A stretch of DNA of 64,000 bases. Origin: Betaproteobacteria bacterium. Lineage in GTDB: Bacteria > Pseudomonadota > Gammaproteobacteria > Burkholderiales > CAIKXV01. Each line of letters opens with the position of its first letter. The first letter of the stretch is position 1. This document shows, piece after piece, positions 39,261-48,242 of this stretch. The stretch spans positions 1 to 64,000 of the forward strand of contig CANGYF010000007.1 in assembly GCA_947458265.1 (NCBI GenBank). The letters run 5' to 3'. The notes beneath the pieces are model-generated. The model was not told the origin of the DNA and did no database searches. It saw only the letters and a program-made list of their open reading frames with translations. The translations under genes and the position numbers were made by a program.

Positions 39261-40342
39261 GATCGAACCTTCCAGGGATGGAAGAACTCGACGCGGTCGA
39301 TGGAATTCACCAGCGCATCCAGCACCAGCCGCCCGCGCAGCACGCGCAACCGGATCCGGGTGCCGGCGGCCCCGGCCGCCCACAGCTTCTCGTAGAACTC
39401 GCGCGGGGTCGCGACCGGGTCGGCCGCCACGGAGATGATCACGTCGCCCTCGCGGATGCCCACCCGCTGCGCCGGCGAACGGTCCATCACGTGCGCGACC
39501 ACGACCTTGCTGTTCTGCTCGGCGGTGTAGACCCCCAGCCAGGGGCGGGCCGGCTCCGGCCCGCGGCCATGCGCGATGAGGTCGGGCAGCAGGGGCCGCA
39601 GCAGGTCCGTCGGCACGAACATGTTCCCGGGCAGTGCGCTGCCCTGGTCGAGCGCGTCGCCGACCCAGAGCGAGGCGACGCCCAGCAGCCGTCCCTCGGC
39701 ATCGACCAGCGCAGCACCGCTGTGGTCCGAGCGCCCGGGAACGGTGAACAGCGCTTCGCCGAGCATGTACTCCCAGTAGCCGACGAACGGCCGGCGCGAC
39801 ACCACCGCGGCAGCGCTCGCTCCGCCGGCGCCCTCGTGGGCGACGAAGAACACCGGCTGCATCTCGCGCACCGATGATGAATCGCCCAGTTCCAGCGGCT
39901 GATCGGTGACCCGCCCGCTGGCGCGCAGCAGGCCGAAGCCGGTCGAATGGTCGAAGGCGATGACGCTCGCCGCGAGTACCCGGTTGTCGCGCGTGATCAC
40001 GAGCACCGACTGCGCCTCGATCACCAGGTAGCCGATGGTCAGGATCAGCGCACCACGGTCGGTATCGCCATCGGCACGGATGACGATGCCGGTACCCTCG
40101 CGCTCGGTGCCCAGCGTCTGCCCGGTACGCGCGTCGGCGATGGTGCGCACGCTGAGCTTGACCACCGCATCCTGCACGGCATCGGGCAGCACGCGCGTGG
40201 CGGCCGGATCGTTGACCGCACGCCACGCAGCCACGCTCGCCAGGACGAGCGGCACGCTTTCGGGCAGCGGCACGGCGGACGCGACCGACAGAGACGATCC
40301 GGGCTGCTCGCCCGGATCCGGTGATTTGGAGGGATCCGACAC
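39257..40342 (-). CDS. S1C (HtrA-like) trypsin-fold protein with PDZ domain, catalytic triad degenerate
   Basis: A 361-residue protein with a trypsin-like domain (about 70-250) and a PDZ domain (about 265-355, PWLGVY...GIREGDVIISV). Aligned to DegP, the catalytic His position is Tyr (ILTIGYLVIEA) and the Asp position is Gly (DHSTGFGLL); the Ser is kept (DHSGAAL). It is therefore probably not a classical protease. No clear signal peptide or membrane helix. Start is uncertain: GTG 40342 is preferred, but an in-frame GTG at 40411 also exists. Upstream of the SLC13 transporter gene. Confidence 0.8.
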   Translation of the reverse strand: MSDPSKSPDPGEQPGSSLSVASAVPLPESVPLVLASVAAWRAVNDPAATRVLPDAVQDAVVKLSVRTIADARTGQTLGTEREGTGIVIRADGDTDRGALILTIGYLVIEAQSVLVITRDNRVLAASVIAFDHSTGFGLLRASGRVTDQPLELGDSSSVREMQPVFFVAHEGAGGASAAAVVSRRPFVGYWEYMLGEALFTVPGRSDHSGAALVDAEGRLLGVASLWVGDALDQGSALPGNMFVPTDLLRPLLPDLIAHGRGPEPARPWLGVYTAEQNSKVVVAHVMDRSPAQRVGIREGDVIISVAADPVATPREFYEKLWAAGAAGTRIRLRVLRGRLVLDALVNSIDRVEFFHPWKVRS

Positions 40343-40428
40343 CCCGCTACTGTACCGCTCTGCGGCCCCGGATGCGCGCCCCGCGGGCAGCGCTGCGCGA
40401 GCGGCATGCACGCTGCCTCGTGGCGGAG

Positions 40429-40492
40429 AAAAGCGTATCTGACCCGGATTTCAGGGAAAAAGCGTGTCTGACCCGGGTTTTGACCCGGGTTT
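40429..40492. repeat. Direct repeats between the FAH-family and trypsin-like genes
   Basis: Two 23-bp copies starting AAAAGCGT and continuing TCTGACCCGG (40429-40451 and 40458-40480, about 29 bp apart) are followed by a truncated third copy, TGACCCGGGTTTT (40480-40492), next to the FAH-family stop. Only a few positions differ. The core TCTGACCC is shared with the palindrome at 24054-24070. Confidence 0.75.
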
Positions 40493-40495
40493 TGG

Positions 40496-41482
40496 TCAGG
40501 CGCGGGCGACGGTGTTGCGCAGCACGCCGATGCGTTCGAGTTCGCACTCGACGACGTCGCCGGGCTGGCAGTAGCCTTTCGCTGGCACCAGGGTCTCTTC
40601 GCCTTCGCCGGCACCGATCCACTTGCCGCCGAGTTCGGCATCGGTCGACCAGGCCGTGCCGCCCGGCGTGCCGGTGATGATGACCATGCCGGGCTGCAGC
40701 GTGAGGTTGGTCGAGAAGAAGTGGATCAGCTCGGCACACGACCAGATCATGTTGCCGGTCGACGCCGACTGCCGCAGCTCGCCGTTGATGCGGGTGCGCA
40801 GCCGCAGCGCCTGCGGGTCGGGGATCTCGTCGGCGGTGGTGATCCACGGGCCGAGCGGCGCCGCGCTGTCGAACACCTTGCCACGGCCCAGTTCGTACCA
40901 GGTCGTGCCGTCGGGCTTGCGCCGCACCTGCCGGTCGCGCGCGGTGACGTCGTTCACGATCGTGTAGCCGAACACATGTTCCAGCGCACGCTCGACCGGG
41001 ATGTGCCGCCCGGGCCGACCGATCACCACCGCGAGCTCGGTCTCGCAGTCGAGCTTCTTCGTGAGCTTCTCGTCGTAGACGATGTTCGCCTCCGGCCCGA
41101 CCACGCAGTCGGCCGTCTTCAGGAAGAACTCCGGCTCCTTGCCGGAGATCGGTGCACCGGCCTTCTCGCGGTTGTGGTCGTGGTAGTTGCTGCCGCTGCA
41201 GAGGATGGTCGAGGGCAGCAGCGGCGCAGCCAGGCGCACGGTCTTCAGCGCACGGATCGCCGGGGCCGGCGCCATCGACAGCAGCGACGCGGCCAGTGCG
41301 CGCGCAGGCTCGCCCGCGCGGATGAACGACAGGCAGTCCGCGAACCAGGTCACCCCTTCGGCGGGTGCGCTGCCGCCACCGGCCAGGTGTGCCTCGAGCG
41401 CGCGCAGCGCATCGACCATGCCGGCGCCGTTGACGAAACCCAGGCGCGTGCGCCCGTCTTCCAGGTAGCTCAGGACTCTCAC
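40496..41482 (-). CDS. Fumarylacetoacetate hydrolase-family enzyme
   Basis: A 328-residue FAH-fold protein. The metal-binding Glu/Asp residues are in LDCETELAVVIG (about residue 170), with the conserved YTIVNDVTARDRQ and VIITGTPGGTAW segments. Members hydrolyse C-C bonds of beta-diketo acids or isomerise oxo-acids such as 2-hydroxyhepta-2,4-dienedioate. The substrate cannot be inferred. The start is GTG 41482. It lies 30 bp after a Bug receptor gene on the same strand, so the receptor may bring in its upstream compound. Confidence 0.88.
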   Translation of the reverse strand: MRVLSYLEDGRTRLGFVNGAGMVDALRALEAHLAGGGSAPAEGVTWFADCLSFIRAGEPARALAASLLSMAPAPAIRALKTVRLAAPLLPSTILCSGSNYHDHNREKAGAPISGKEPEFFLKTADCVVGPEANIVYDEKLTKKLDCETELAVVIGRPGRHIPVERALEHVFGYTIVNDVTARDRQVRRKPDGTTWYELGRGKVFDSAAPLGPWITTADEIPDPQALRLRTRINGELRQSASTGNMIWSCAELIHFFSTNLTLQPGMVIITGTPGGTAWSTDAELGGKWIGAGEGEETLVPAKGYCQPGDVVECELERIGVLRNTVARA

Positions 41483-41512
41483 GTCATCGCCTCGGGTTGG
41501 ACGGCAACCGGT

Positions 41513-42499
41513 TCATTCCAGCTTGCCCATGCGGCGGATCACTTCGGCCAGCCGCTTCGAATCGCGCTGCAGGAAATCGTCGAACTCGGCGCCCTGCAGG
41601 TGCATGATCGGTGTCTCCATCGCGGACATCGCCTTGATGAAACCGGCATCGGCGACCGCCTCCTTCACCGAGCCGCGCACCCGCGACAGCACCTCGGACG
41701 GCAGCCCGGCCGGTGCGAACACGCCCGACCAGATGTAGAACTCGGCCTCGTAGCCGGCCTCGCGCATCGTCGGCAGGTCGGGGAAGGCCTTCAACCGCTG
41801 ACCACCCCACGAGCCGAGCAGGCGCACCTTGCCCGCCTTCACGTGCGGACTGGCCACGCCAGGCGCCTGCGCGGTCACCTCGACCTGGCCGCCGAGCAGC
41901 GCACTCATCGCCGGACCACCGCCGCCGAACGGCACGTGCAGCATCTGTGCACCGGCCGACTGCGCAAGCATCTCGACCGCGACATGCAGCGTGCCGTAGA
42001 TGCCAGAGGATGAATAGGTGATCTTGCCCGGGCGGCTGCGCGCATCCTTCATCAGGTCGGCGACCGTCTTCCACGGACTGTCGGCGCGAACGATGAGCAC
42101 CGTCGGATCGGCGGACACCAGCGCCACCGGCGTGAACTCCTTCATCTGGTAGCTCGGCGCACGGCCATTCACCCGGTCGGCTTCCGGGATGGTGACGATG
42201 CTCGACAGCGCCATCAGCAGCGTGTAGCCGTCGGGCTTCTGCCGCGCCACGTGGACCATGCCGACGCCGCCGCCCGCACCGGGGCGGTTCTCGATCACGA
42301 TCGGCTGGCCGAGGTTGCGCGTCATCGCCTGCGCCAGCGGGCGCCCGGTGATGTCGGCGATGCCCCCGGGCGCGAACGGCACGACCATGGTGATCGGACG
42401 GCTGGGCCAGGCGGCAGGCGCCTGTGCGCTGGCCGTACCGGCGCAGAGAACGGACGCGGCGGCGACGGCGACCGCCGCGGTGATGAAGCTGTGGCTCAC
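41513..42499 (-). CDS. Bug-family (TctC-like) periplasmic solute receptor 3
   Basis: A 328-residue protein with a signal peptide (about 1-26, ending GTASAQ) and the family features WPSRPITMVVPFAPGGIAD, ENRPGAGGG and HVPFGGGGPAM. Start is GTG 42499, preceded by AGGAGGAG. It is probably cotranscribed with the FAH-family enzyme downstream. No TctA/TctB partners are in the window. Confidence 0.9.
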   Translation of the reverse strand: MSHSFITAAVAVAAASVLCAGTASAQAPAAWPSRPITMVVPFAPGGIADITGRPLAQAMTRNLGQPIVIENRPGAGGGVGMVHVARQKPDGYTLLMALSSIVTIPEADRVNGRAPSYQMKEFTPVALVSADPTVLIVRADSPWKTVADLMKDARSRPGKITYSSSGIYGTLHVAVEMLAQSAGAQMLHVPFGGGGPAMSALLGGQVEVTAQAPGVASPHVKAGKVRLLGSWGGQRLKAFPDLPTMREAGYEAEFYIWSGVFAPAGLPSEVLSRVRGSVKEAVADAGFIKAMSAMETPIMHLQGAEFDDFLQRDSKRLAEVIRRMGKLE

Positions 42500-42625
42500 G
42501 ATGCGCTCCTCCTGGAAGATCGACCGACGGGACGGACTCTGCCGCCCTCTGTCGCTGCATGCTGCAGGACGCTGCAACCGCGGCGACACGAGGGTCGCCG
42601 GCCTGCGCGCATGCCGGGGCGTCGA

Positions 42626-45268
42626 TTATGCCGTGCGCAGCGCGGCCAGGGTCGCCTCCACGATCGACTTCGCATCCACGCCGAAGAACGCCCGCAACGC
42701 CTGCCGGGTGTCGCTGCGGCCGAAACCATCGGTCCCGAGCGTCACGTACGGCGCGGGTACCCAGCCGCGCACCAGGTCGGGCAGCGCGCGCACGTAGTCG
42801 GTCGCGGCGATGACCGGTCCCTGCCCGCCCGCGAGCGCGGCTTCGATCCAGGGCACGCGCGGAGCCCCAGGGTTCGCCCGGTTCCAGGCATCGCAATCCA
42901 GGCCGTCGCGTCGCAGCTCGGTGAAGCTGGTCACGCTCCATACCTGCGCGTCAATGCCATGGGTGGCTTCGAGCACCTCGGCCGCGGCCAGCACCTCGCG
43001 CAGGATGGTGCCGCTGCCCAGCAGCCGCACCGGCAGCGCACCCGGCGCACCGTTACCGGCGCGCACCTGGTGCATGCCGCGCAGGATGCCCTCCTCCGCC
43101 CCGGACGGCATCGCCGGCTGCGGGTAGTTCTCGTTCATCACGGTGACGTAGTAGAAGACGTCCTCGCGCGCCTCGAGCATCCGGCGCATGCCCTCGCGCA
43201 CGATCACGGCGACCTCGTAGCCCCAGCACGGGTCGTAGGCCACGCAGTTCGGGTAGGTCGACGCGATCAGGTGGCTGGTCCCGTCCTGATGCTGAAGGCC
43301 CTCGCCCGACAGCGTGGTGCGGCCGGCCGTGGCACCGACCAGGAAGCCGCGCGAGCGCATGTCGGCCGCGGCCCAGATCAGGTCGCCGATGCGCTGGAAA
43401 CCGAAGATCGAATAGAAGGTATAGAACGGCAGCATCGGCAGGCCGTGCGTCGAATAGCTGGTGGCCGCCGACAGCCAGGACGAGATCGCCCCGGCCTCGC
43501 TGATGCCCTCCTCCAGGATCTGCCCCCCGCGCGCTTCCTTGTAGTAGACCAGCTCGTCGCGATCCTCCGGCTCGTACAGCTGGCCGACGGCGGAGTAGAT
43601 CGCCACCTGCCGGAACAGCGACTGCATGCCGAACGTGCGCGCCTCGTCGGCCACGATCGGCACGATGCGCGGACCGAGCAGCGCATCCTTCAGCAGCTGG
43701 CCGAGCATCTGCACGAACACCATCGTCGTCGACTGCTCGCGGCCGCCGGAGCCCTCCAGCAGCCGGCTGAACGATGCCAGCGGCGGCACCGGCAGCGCAG
43801 CGGCGTCGCTCGACCGCTGCGGCAGGTAGCCGCCGAGCGCGGCACGCCGCTGGTGCAGGTAGCGCATCTCGGGGCTGTCCGCGTCCGGGCGGTGGAAGCG
43901 CAGCTGCGCCACGTCGTCCTTCGACAGCGGCAGCGCGAAGCGGTCGCGGAACGCGAGCAGCGCCTCCTCGTCGAGCTTCTTCTGCTGGTGGGTACCCATA
44001 CGGCCCTGCCCCCAGTGGCCCATGCCGTAGCCCTTCTTCGTCTGCGCCAGGATCACCGTCGGCTGGCCACGGTGGCGCACGGCCGCGTGGTAGGCGGCGT
44101 GGATCTTTACCGGGTCATGGCCGCCGCGGCGCAGCCGGTCGATGTCGGCATCGGTCAGGTGCGCCACCAGCTGCTGCAGTTCGGGATAGCGGTTGAAGAA
44201 GGCCTCGCGGTTGAACGCGCCGTCGGTCGCGGCATACTTCTGGAACTCGCCGTCGACCGTCTCGTGCAGCCGGCGCAGCAGGATGCCCTCGTGGTCGCGC
44301 GCGAACAGCGGGTCCCAGTCCGAGCCCCAGAGCAGCTTGACCACGTTCCATCCGGCACCGGCGAACAGCCCTTCCAGTTCCTGGATGATCGAGCCGTTGC
44401 CGCGCACTGGGCCATCCAGCCGCTGCAGGTTGCAGTTGACGACGAACACGAGGTTGTCGAGCCCCTCGCGGCCGGCCAGCGACAGGCCGGCGAGCGACTC
44501 CGGTTCGTCCATCTCGCCGTCGCCGACGAACGCCCAGACGCGGCGGCCGCGCGTTTCGAGCAGCCCGCGATGCTCCAGGTAGCGCAGGAAGCGCGCCTGG
44601 TAGATCGCGTTGATCGGGCCCAGTCCCATCGAGGCGCAGGCGAACTGCCAGAACGCCGGCATCAGCCAGGGATGGGGATACGACGGCAGGCCACGGCCAC
44701 CGGTCTCGCGCCGGTAGTGGTCGAGCTGGTCCTCGTCGATGCGCCCCTCGAGGAAGGCGCGCGAATAGACACCGGTGGACGAATGCGGCTGAAAATAGAC
44801 CAGGTCGCCGTCCTGCCCACCCCGGAAGAAATGATTGAAGCCGACCTCGAACAGGTCCGCGGCCGATGCATAGCTGGCGATGTGGCCACCGAGTTCCGGA
44901 TGCGCGCGATTGGCGCGCACCACCATCGCCAGCGCATTCCAGCGGATGATCGCCGACAGCCGGTTCTCGATGTCCAGGTCACCGGGATACTGGGGCTGCG
45001 CCTCGAGCGGTATCGAGTTCACATAGGGCGTGTTCAGCACCGGCGGCAGCGGCACCCGCTTCGAGCGGGCCAGGTCGAACAGCCTGCGCAGCAGGAAGGT
45101 CGCGCGCTCCGGACCTTCCCGGGCGATCGTCTGTTCGAACGCCTCCAGCCATTCGGCCGTCTCCTCCGGATCCTGGTCCGGCGGCGCGACGCGCAGGAAG
45201 GCGCGCGCGGCCGGCAGTCCCGGGACGTCCTCGTCGATATTCGGAAGCCTGTCGTCCATGTTCTGCAT
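42626..45268 (-). CDS. aceE: Stand-alone homodimeric pyruvate dehydrogenase-type E1 component
   Basis: An 880-residue thiamine-diphosphate enzyme of the AceE type. The ThDP motif runs from GDGEMDEPES (about 232) to NCN (about 262). The second half carries the transketolase-like pyrimidine domain, and the DGTSHL and WSVTSFTEL segments follow. The E2 and E3 genes (aceF, lpd) are absent. The divergent gene is an Lrp/AsnC regulator, a layout like Pseudomonas putida mdeR-mdeB, where the E1 acts on 2-oxobutyrate. Start is ATG 45268 or 45259; neither has a clear ribosome-binding site. Confidence 0.92.
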   Translation of the reverse strand: MQNMDDRLPNIDEDVPGLPAARAFLRVAPPDQDPEETAEWLEAFEQTIAREGPERATFLLRRLFDLARSKRVPLPPVLNTPYVNSIPLEAQPQYPGDLDIENRLSAIIRWNALAMVVRANRAHPELGGHIASYASAADLFEVGFNHFFRGGQDGDLVYFQPHSSTGVYSRAFLEGRIDEDQLDHYRRETGGRGLPSYPHPWLMPAFWQFACASMGLGPINAIYQARFLRYLEHRGLLETRGRRVWAFVGDGEMDEPESLAGLSLAGREGLDNLVFVVNCNLQRLDGPVRGNGSIIQELEGLFAGAGWNVVKLLWGSDWDPLFARDHEGILLRRLHETVDGEFQKYAATDGAFNREAFFNRYPELQQLVAHLTDADIDRLRRGGHDPVKIHAAYHAAVRHRGQPTVILAQTKKGYGMGHWGQGRMGTHQQKKLDEEALLAFRDRFALPLSKDDVAQLRFHRPDADSPEMRYLHQRRAALGGYLPQRSSDAAALPVPPLASFSRLLEGSGGREQSTTMVFVQMLGQLLKDALLGPRIVPIVADEARTFGMQSLFRQVAIYSAVGQLYEPEDRDELVYYKEARGGQILEEGISEAGAISSWLSAATSYSTHGLPMLPFYTFYSIFGFQRIGDLIWAAADMRSRGFLVGATAGRTTLSGEGLQHQDGTSHLIASTYPNCVAYDPCWGYEVAVIVREGMRRMLEAREDVFYYVTVMNENYPQPAMPSGAEEGILRGMHQVRAGNGAPGALPVRLLGSGTILREVLAAAEVLEATHGIDAQVWSVTSFTELRRDGLDCDAWNRANPGAPRVPWIEAALAGGQGPVIAATDYVRALPDLVRGWVPAPYVTLGTDGFGRSDTRQALRAFFGVDAKSIVEATLAALRTA

Positions 45269-45393
45269 GGCGCGCCGGGCGCGCCCTCCCAGTGGCATGC
45301 CGGCACGGGATCGCCGACTGCATGCATGGTATCGGCAGCGTCGCGGCATGGGGTGCCGAAGGTGGGCGCCAGCTTCTGCCGCGTCGGCATATC

Positions 45394-45409
45394 ATGCTGT
45401 CATCAGCAT
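45394..45409. promoter_or_regulatory. Candidate operator of the Lrp/AsnC regulator
   Basis: ATGCTG-TCAT-CAGCAT is a perfect 6-bp inverted repeat with a 4-bp centre, 15 bp upstream of the regulator ATG and 126 bp from the aceE start. Lrp-family proteins bind short dyads of about 15 bp and usually regulate themselves and the divergent gene. The site was assigned by position and symmetry only. Confidence 0.4.
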
Positions 45410-45424
45410 CCTTGACGATAGATC

Positions 45425-45934
45425 ATGCCTGAAACAGCGCTCGACACAAAAGACCTGCGCATCCTGGATCGCCTGCAGCGCGATGCCCGGATCTCCAACG
45501 TGGACCTCGCACAGGCGGTCAACCTGTCGCCGTCGCCCTGCCTGGCCCGGGTGCGTGCACTGGAGGCTTCCGGCGTCATCGCACGCCATGTGACGCTGCT
45601 CGATCCGTCCGCAGTCGGTCTGGATGTCACCGTATTCATCCAGGTGACACTCGACCGCCAGGTCGAACCGGCGCTGGACCGGTTCGAGAAGGCGGTACGG
45701 ACACGACCCGAGGTGATGGAGTGCTACCTGATGACCGGCGACTCCGACTACCTGCTGCGCGTCGTGGTGCCCGACGTGCGGGCACTCGAACGCTTCATCG
45801 TCGATGTGCTGTCGCGCCTGCCGGGCGTGGGCAACATCCGGTCGAGCTTCGCGCTGAAGCAGGTGAAGTACGAGACCGCACTGCCGCTGCTGCCGGCGCC
45901 GGTCAGTCGGTCGCGCGCGCGCCGGAACGCTTGA
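45425..45934 (+). CDS. Lrp/AsnC family transcriptional regulator
   Basis: A 169-residue protein with the N-terminal winged helix [20 protein letters not shown] and the recognition helix [16 protein letters not shown], followed by an AsnC-type ligand domain with [13 protein letters not shown] (about 108-120), which forms the amino-acid pocket in homologues. It probably senses an amino acid and controls the divergent aceE gene. Its 3' end overlaps the convergent Bug gene by 32 nt. Confidence 0.93.
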   Translation: MPETALDTKDLRILDRLQRDARISNVDLAQAVNLSPSPCLARVRALEASGVIARHVTLLDPSAVGLDVTVFIQVTLDRQVEPALDRFEKAVRTRPEVMECYLMTGDSDYLLRVVVPDVRALERFIVDVLSRLPGVGNIRSSFALKQVKYETALPLLPAPVSRSRARRNA

Positions 45935-46877
45935 CCAGTTCGGCGTACTTCGCGACTTCCTTCTTCAGGAAGACCGCGAACTCGGCCGGCGGCAGGAATA
46001 TGCCCTCGGCACCGTCGCGCTCGAAAGCCGCGCGCACGTCGGGATGGCCATGCACCTTGCGCAGTTCATCCACCCAGCGGTCGAGCACCGGCTTCTGCAC
46101 GCCGGCCGGCAGCCAGGCGCCATACCAGATGTCGGTGTCGAATCCGGGCACGAAGTTGGCCATCGGCGGTATGCCCGGCAGCGCGCTGGCCGGCCGTGCG
46201 GTGGTTACCGCATGCACCCGCAGCTTGCCCGAGCGGATGTGCGGCAGCGCGCTGATGCTGGCGACGAAGCCCATGTCGACCTCGCCGCCGATCAGTGCCG
46301 CGATCACCCCGCCGGCGCCCTTGTAGGGGATATGGGTGAGGTCGGCCTTGCCCGCCAGCTTGAACAGTTCGCCCGACAGGTGGCTGGTAGTGCCGGTGCC
46401 ATTGGAGCCGAAGTTCAGCCCGCCACTGCGCTTCTGCGACAGCGCGATCAGTTCCTTCACCGATTTCGCCGGCACGAGCGGATGGGTCACCAGCGTCAGC
46501 GGCGCGCTCGCCAGGAAGGCGACCTGCTGGAAATCGGTGAACAGGTTGTAGTTCAGCTTCGGGTACAGCGTGACGTTCACCGCGATCGAATTGGTGGTGA
46601 ACATGATCGTGTGTCCGTCGGCTGGCGCCTTCGCGACGATCTCGGCGCCGACGTTGCCGCCAGCCCCTGCACGGTTGTCGACCGCGACGGTCTGACCGAG
46701 CGATTCGCCGAGCCGGGCGGCGAACTGGCGGGCGATGATGTCCGTGCCGCCGCCGGGTGCAAACGGCGCGACCATCCGGACCGGACGGCTGGGAAAGGAC
46801 TGTGCCTGCACGCTGACGGCACCGAGCAGCAGCAGGAACGCACAGCCGGTGCGCACGGCAGTCATCCGGTCGGACAT
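45903..46877 (-). CDS. Bug-family (TctC-like) periplasmic solute receptor 4
   Basis: A 324-residue secreted receptor: signal peptide (about 1-25, ending VSVQAQ), [29 protein letters not shown] and [17 protein letters not shown] precedes ATG 46877. The last 11 codons overlap the convergent regulator gene. No TctA/TctB genes are near. The 2-hydroxyacid oxidase gene upstream is on the same strand, about 107 bp away. Confidence 0.9.
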   Translation of the reverse strand: MSDRMTAVRTGCAFLLLLGAVSVQAQSFPSRPVRMVAPFAPGGGTDIIARQFAARLGESLGQTVAVDNRAGAGGNVGAEIVAKAPADGHTIMFTTNSIAVNVTLYPKLNYNLFTDFQQVAFLASAPLTLVTHPLVPAKSVKELIALSQKRSGGLNFGSNGTGTTSHLSGELFKLAGKADLTHIPYKGAGGVIAALIGGEVDMGFVASISALPHIRSGKLRVHAVTTARPASALPGIPPMANFVPGFDTDIWYGAWLPAGVQKPVLDRWVDELRKVHGHPDVRAAFERDGAEGIFLPPAEFAVFLKKEVAKYAELVKRSGARATD

Positions 46878-46983
46878 GGTCCACTCCTTGGTAATGGGCG
46901 CCGGATTCTACGGCAGTCGGCGCATGCGCGGTGTCAGCTGACTGCAGCGTCAAGCACCTGATGCAGCCGGGACCTGGGCCGGC

Positions 46984-48129
46984 TCAGGGATGCCGCGGCA
47001 GCAGGATCGATCGGTCGACCTGCCGGACGTCGGTCCTGCCGCAGAACGCCATGGTGATGTCCAGTTCCTTGCGGATGATCTCCAGGCAGCGCGTGACGCC
47101 CGCCTCGCCCATCGCACCCAGGCCGTGCAGGTAGGCGCGGCCGATCATCGTCGCCTTCGCGCCCAGCGCCAGCGCACGCAGCACGTCCTGGCCCGACCGG
47201 ATGCCGCTGTCGAACCAGACCTCGATGCGCGGGCCGACGGCATCGACGATCGCCGGCAGCGCCTCGATCGTCGATGGCGCCCCGTCGAGCTGGCGTCCGC
47301 CATGGTTGCTCACCACCAATGCATCGGCGCCCGAGTCGGCCGCATGGCGGGCATCCTCTGCGTCCATGATGCCCTTGAGCACCAGGGGCCCGCCCCAGCG
47401 GCGCTTGATCCACTCGACGTCGCTCCAGTCGAGCGTCGGGTCGAACTGTGCGCTGGTCCAGGATGCAAGACTGGAGGTGTCGCCGACCCCGTCGACATGG
47501 CCGACGATATTGCCGAACTGGCGGCGCGGCGTGCCCAGCATGTTGCGGCACCAGCGCGGCCGGCGCAGCAGGTCGAGCAGGTTGGCCACGGTCGGCTTGG
47601 GCGGCGTCGACAACCCGTTCTTCACGTCCTTGTGGCGCTGGCCGAGGATGGTGAGGTCGAGCGTGAGTACCAGCGCGGAGCAGCGCGCCGCGCGCGCACG
47701 TTCGATCAGGCGCTCGATGAACGCGCGGTCGCGCAGCACGTAGAGCTGGAACCAGAACGGCTTGGTCGTGTGCGCGGCCACGTCCTCGATCGAGCAGATG
47801 CTCATCGTCGACAGCGTGAACGGCACGCCGAACGCCTCCGCCGCACGCGCGGCGAGGATCTCGCCGTCCGCCCATTGCATGCCGGCCAGCCCGGTCGGCG
47901 CGAGCGCGACCGGCATCGCCACCGGCTGGCCGAGCATGGTCGATGCGATGGAACGCCGATCCACGTTCATCGCCACGCGCTGGCGGAACTTCAGGTCCTG
48001 CAGGTCGGCCTGGTTGGACCGGTAGGTGCGCTCGGTCCAGGCTCCGGAATCGCAGTAGTCGTAGAACATGCGCGGGGCGCGCTTCTTGTGCAGCACCCGC
48101 AGGTCTTCGATGTCGGTGATGACGGTCAA
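46984..48129 (-). CDS. FMN-dependent alpha-hydroxyacid oxidase/dehydrogenase
   Basis: A 381-residue member of the lactate/mandelate/glycolate oxidase family. The active-site motif VVSNHGGRQLDGAPS (about 275-289) contains the catalytic His and Arg. The conserved start is EDLRVLHKKRAPRMFYDY, and FMN-binding residues are in LAPTGLAGMQ and FWFQLYVLRDR. Start is TTG 48129; no in-frame ATG or GTG lies near the conserved N terminus. It stands next to an enolase-superfamily gene, as mdlB stands next to mdlA, but the substrate (mandelate, lactate or other) is not settled. Confidence 0.9.
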   Translation of the reverse strand: MTVITDIEDLRVLHKKRAPRMFYDYCDSGAWTERTYRSNQADLQDLKFRQRVAMNVDRRSIASTMLGQPVAMPVALAPTGLAGMQWADGEILAARAAEAFGVPFTLSTMSICSIEDVAAHTTKPFWFQLYVLRDRAFIERLIERARAARCSALVLTLDLTILGQRHKDVKNGLSTPPKPTVANLLDLLRRPRWCRNMLGTPRRQFGNIVGHVDGVGDTSSLASWTSAQFDPTLDWSDVEWIKRRWGGPLVLKGIMDAEDARHAADSGADALVVSNHGGRQLDGAPSTIEALPAIVDAVGPRIEVWFDSGIRSGQDVLRALALGAKATMIGRAYLHGLGAMGEAGVTRCLEIIRKELDITMAFCGRTDVRQVDRSILLPRHP

Positions 48130-48242
48130 GGCATTTCCCCCGGTCCGGCCAGTGCCGGCTGTCGCCGGCAGGTTCGCTCGACGCGCAGTATCGCTCGATT
48201 GGCCGGCCGCCGGTTGCGCGACCGGCGCTGGTGCCGACGGCG

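Noticed and set aside
42251-45415. A 1054-codon plus-strand frame opposite aceE
   Set aside because: Same antisense artefact: codon bias and composition are those of a shadow, and AceE is intact on the other strand.
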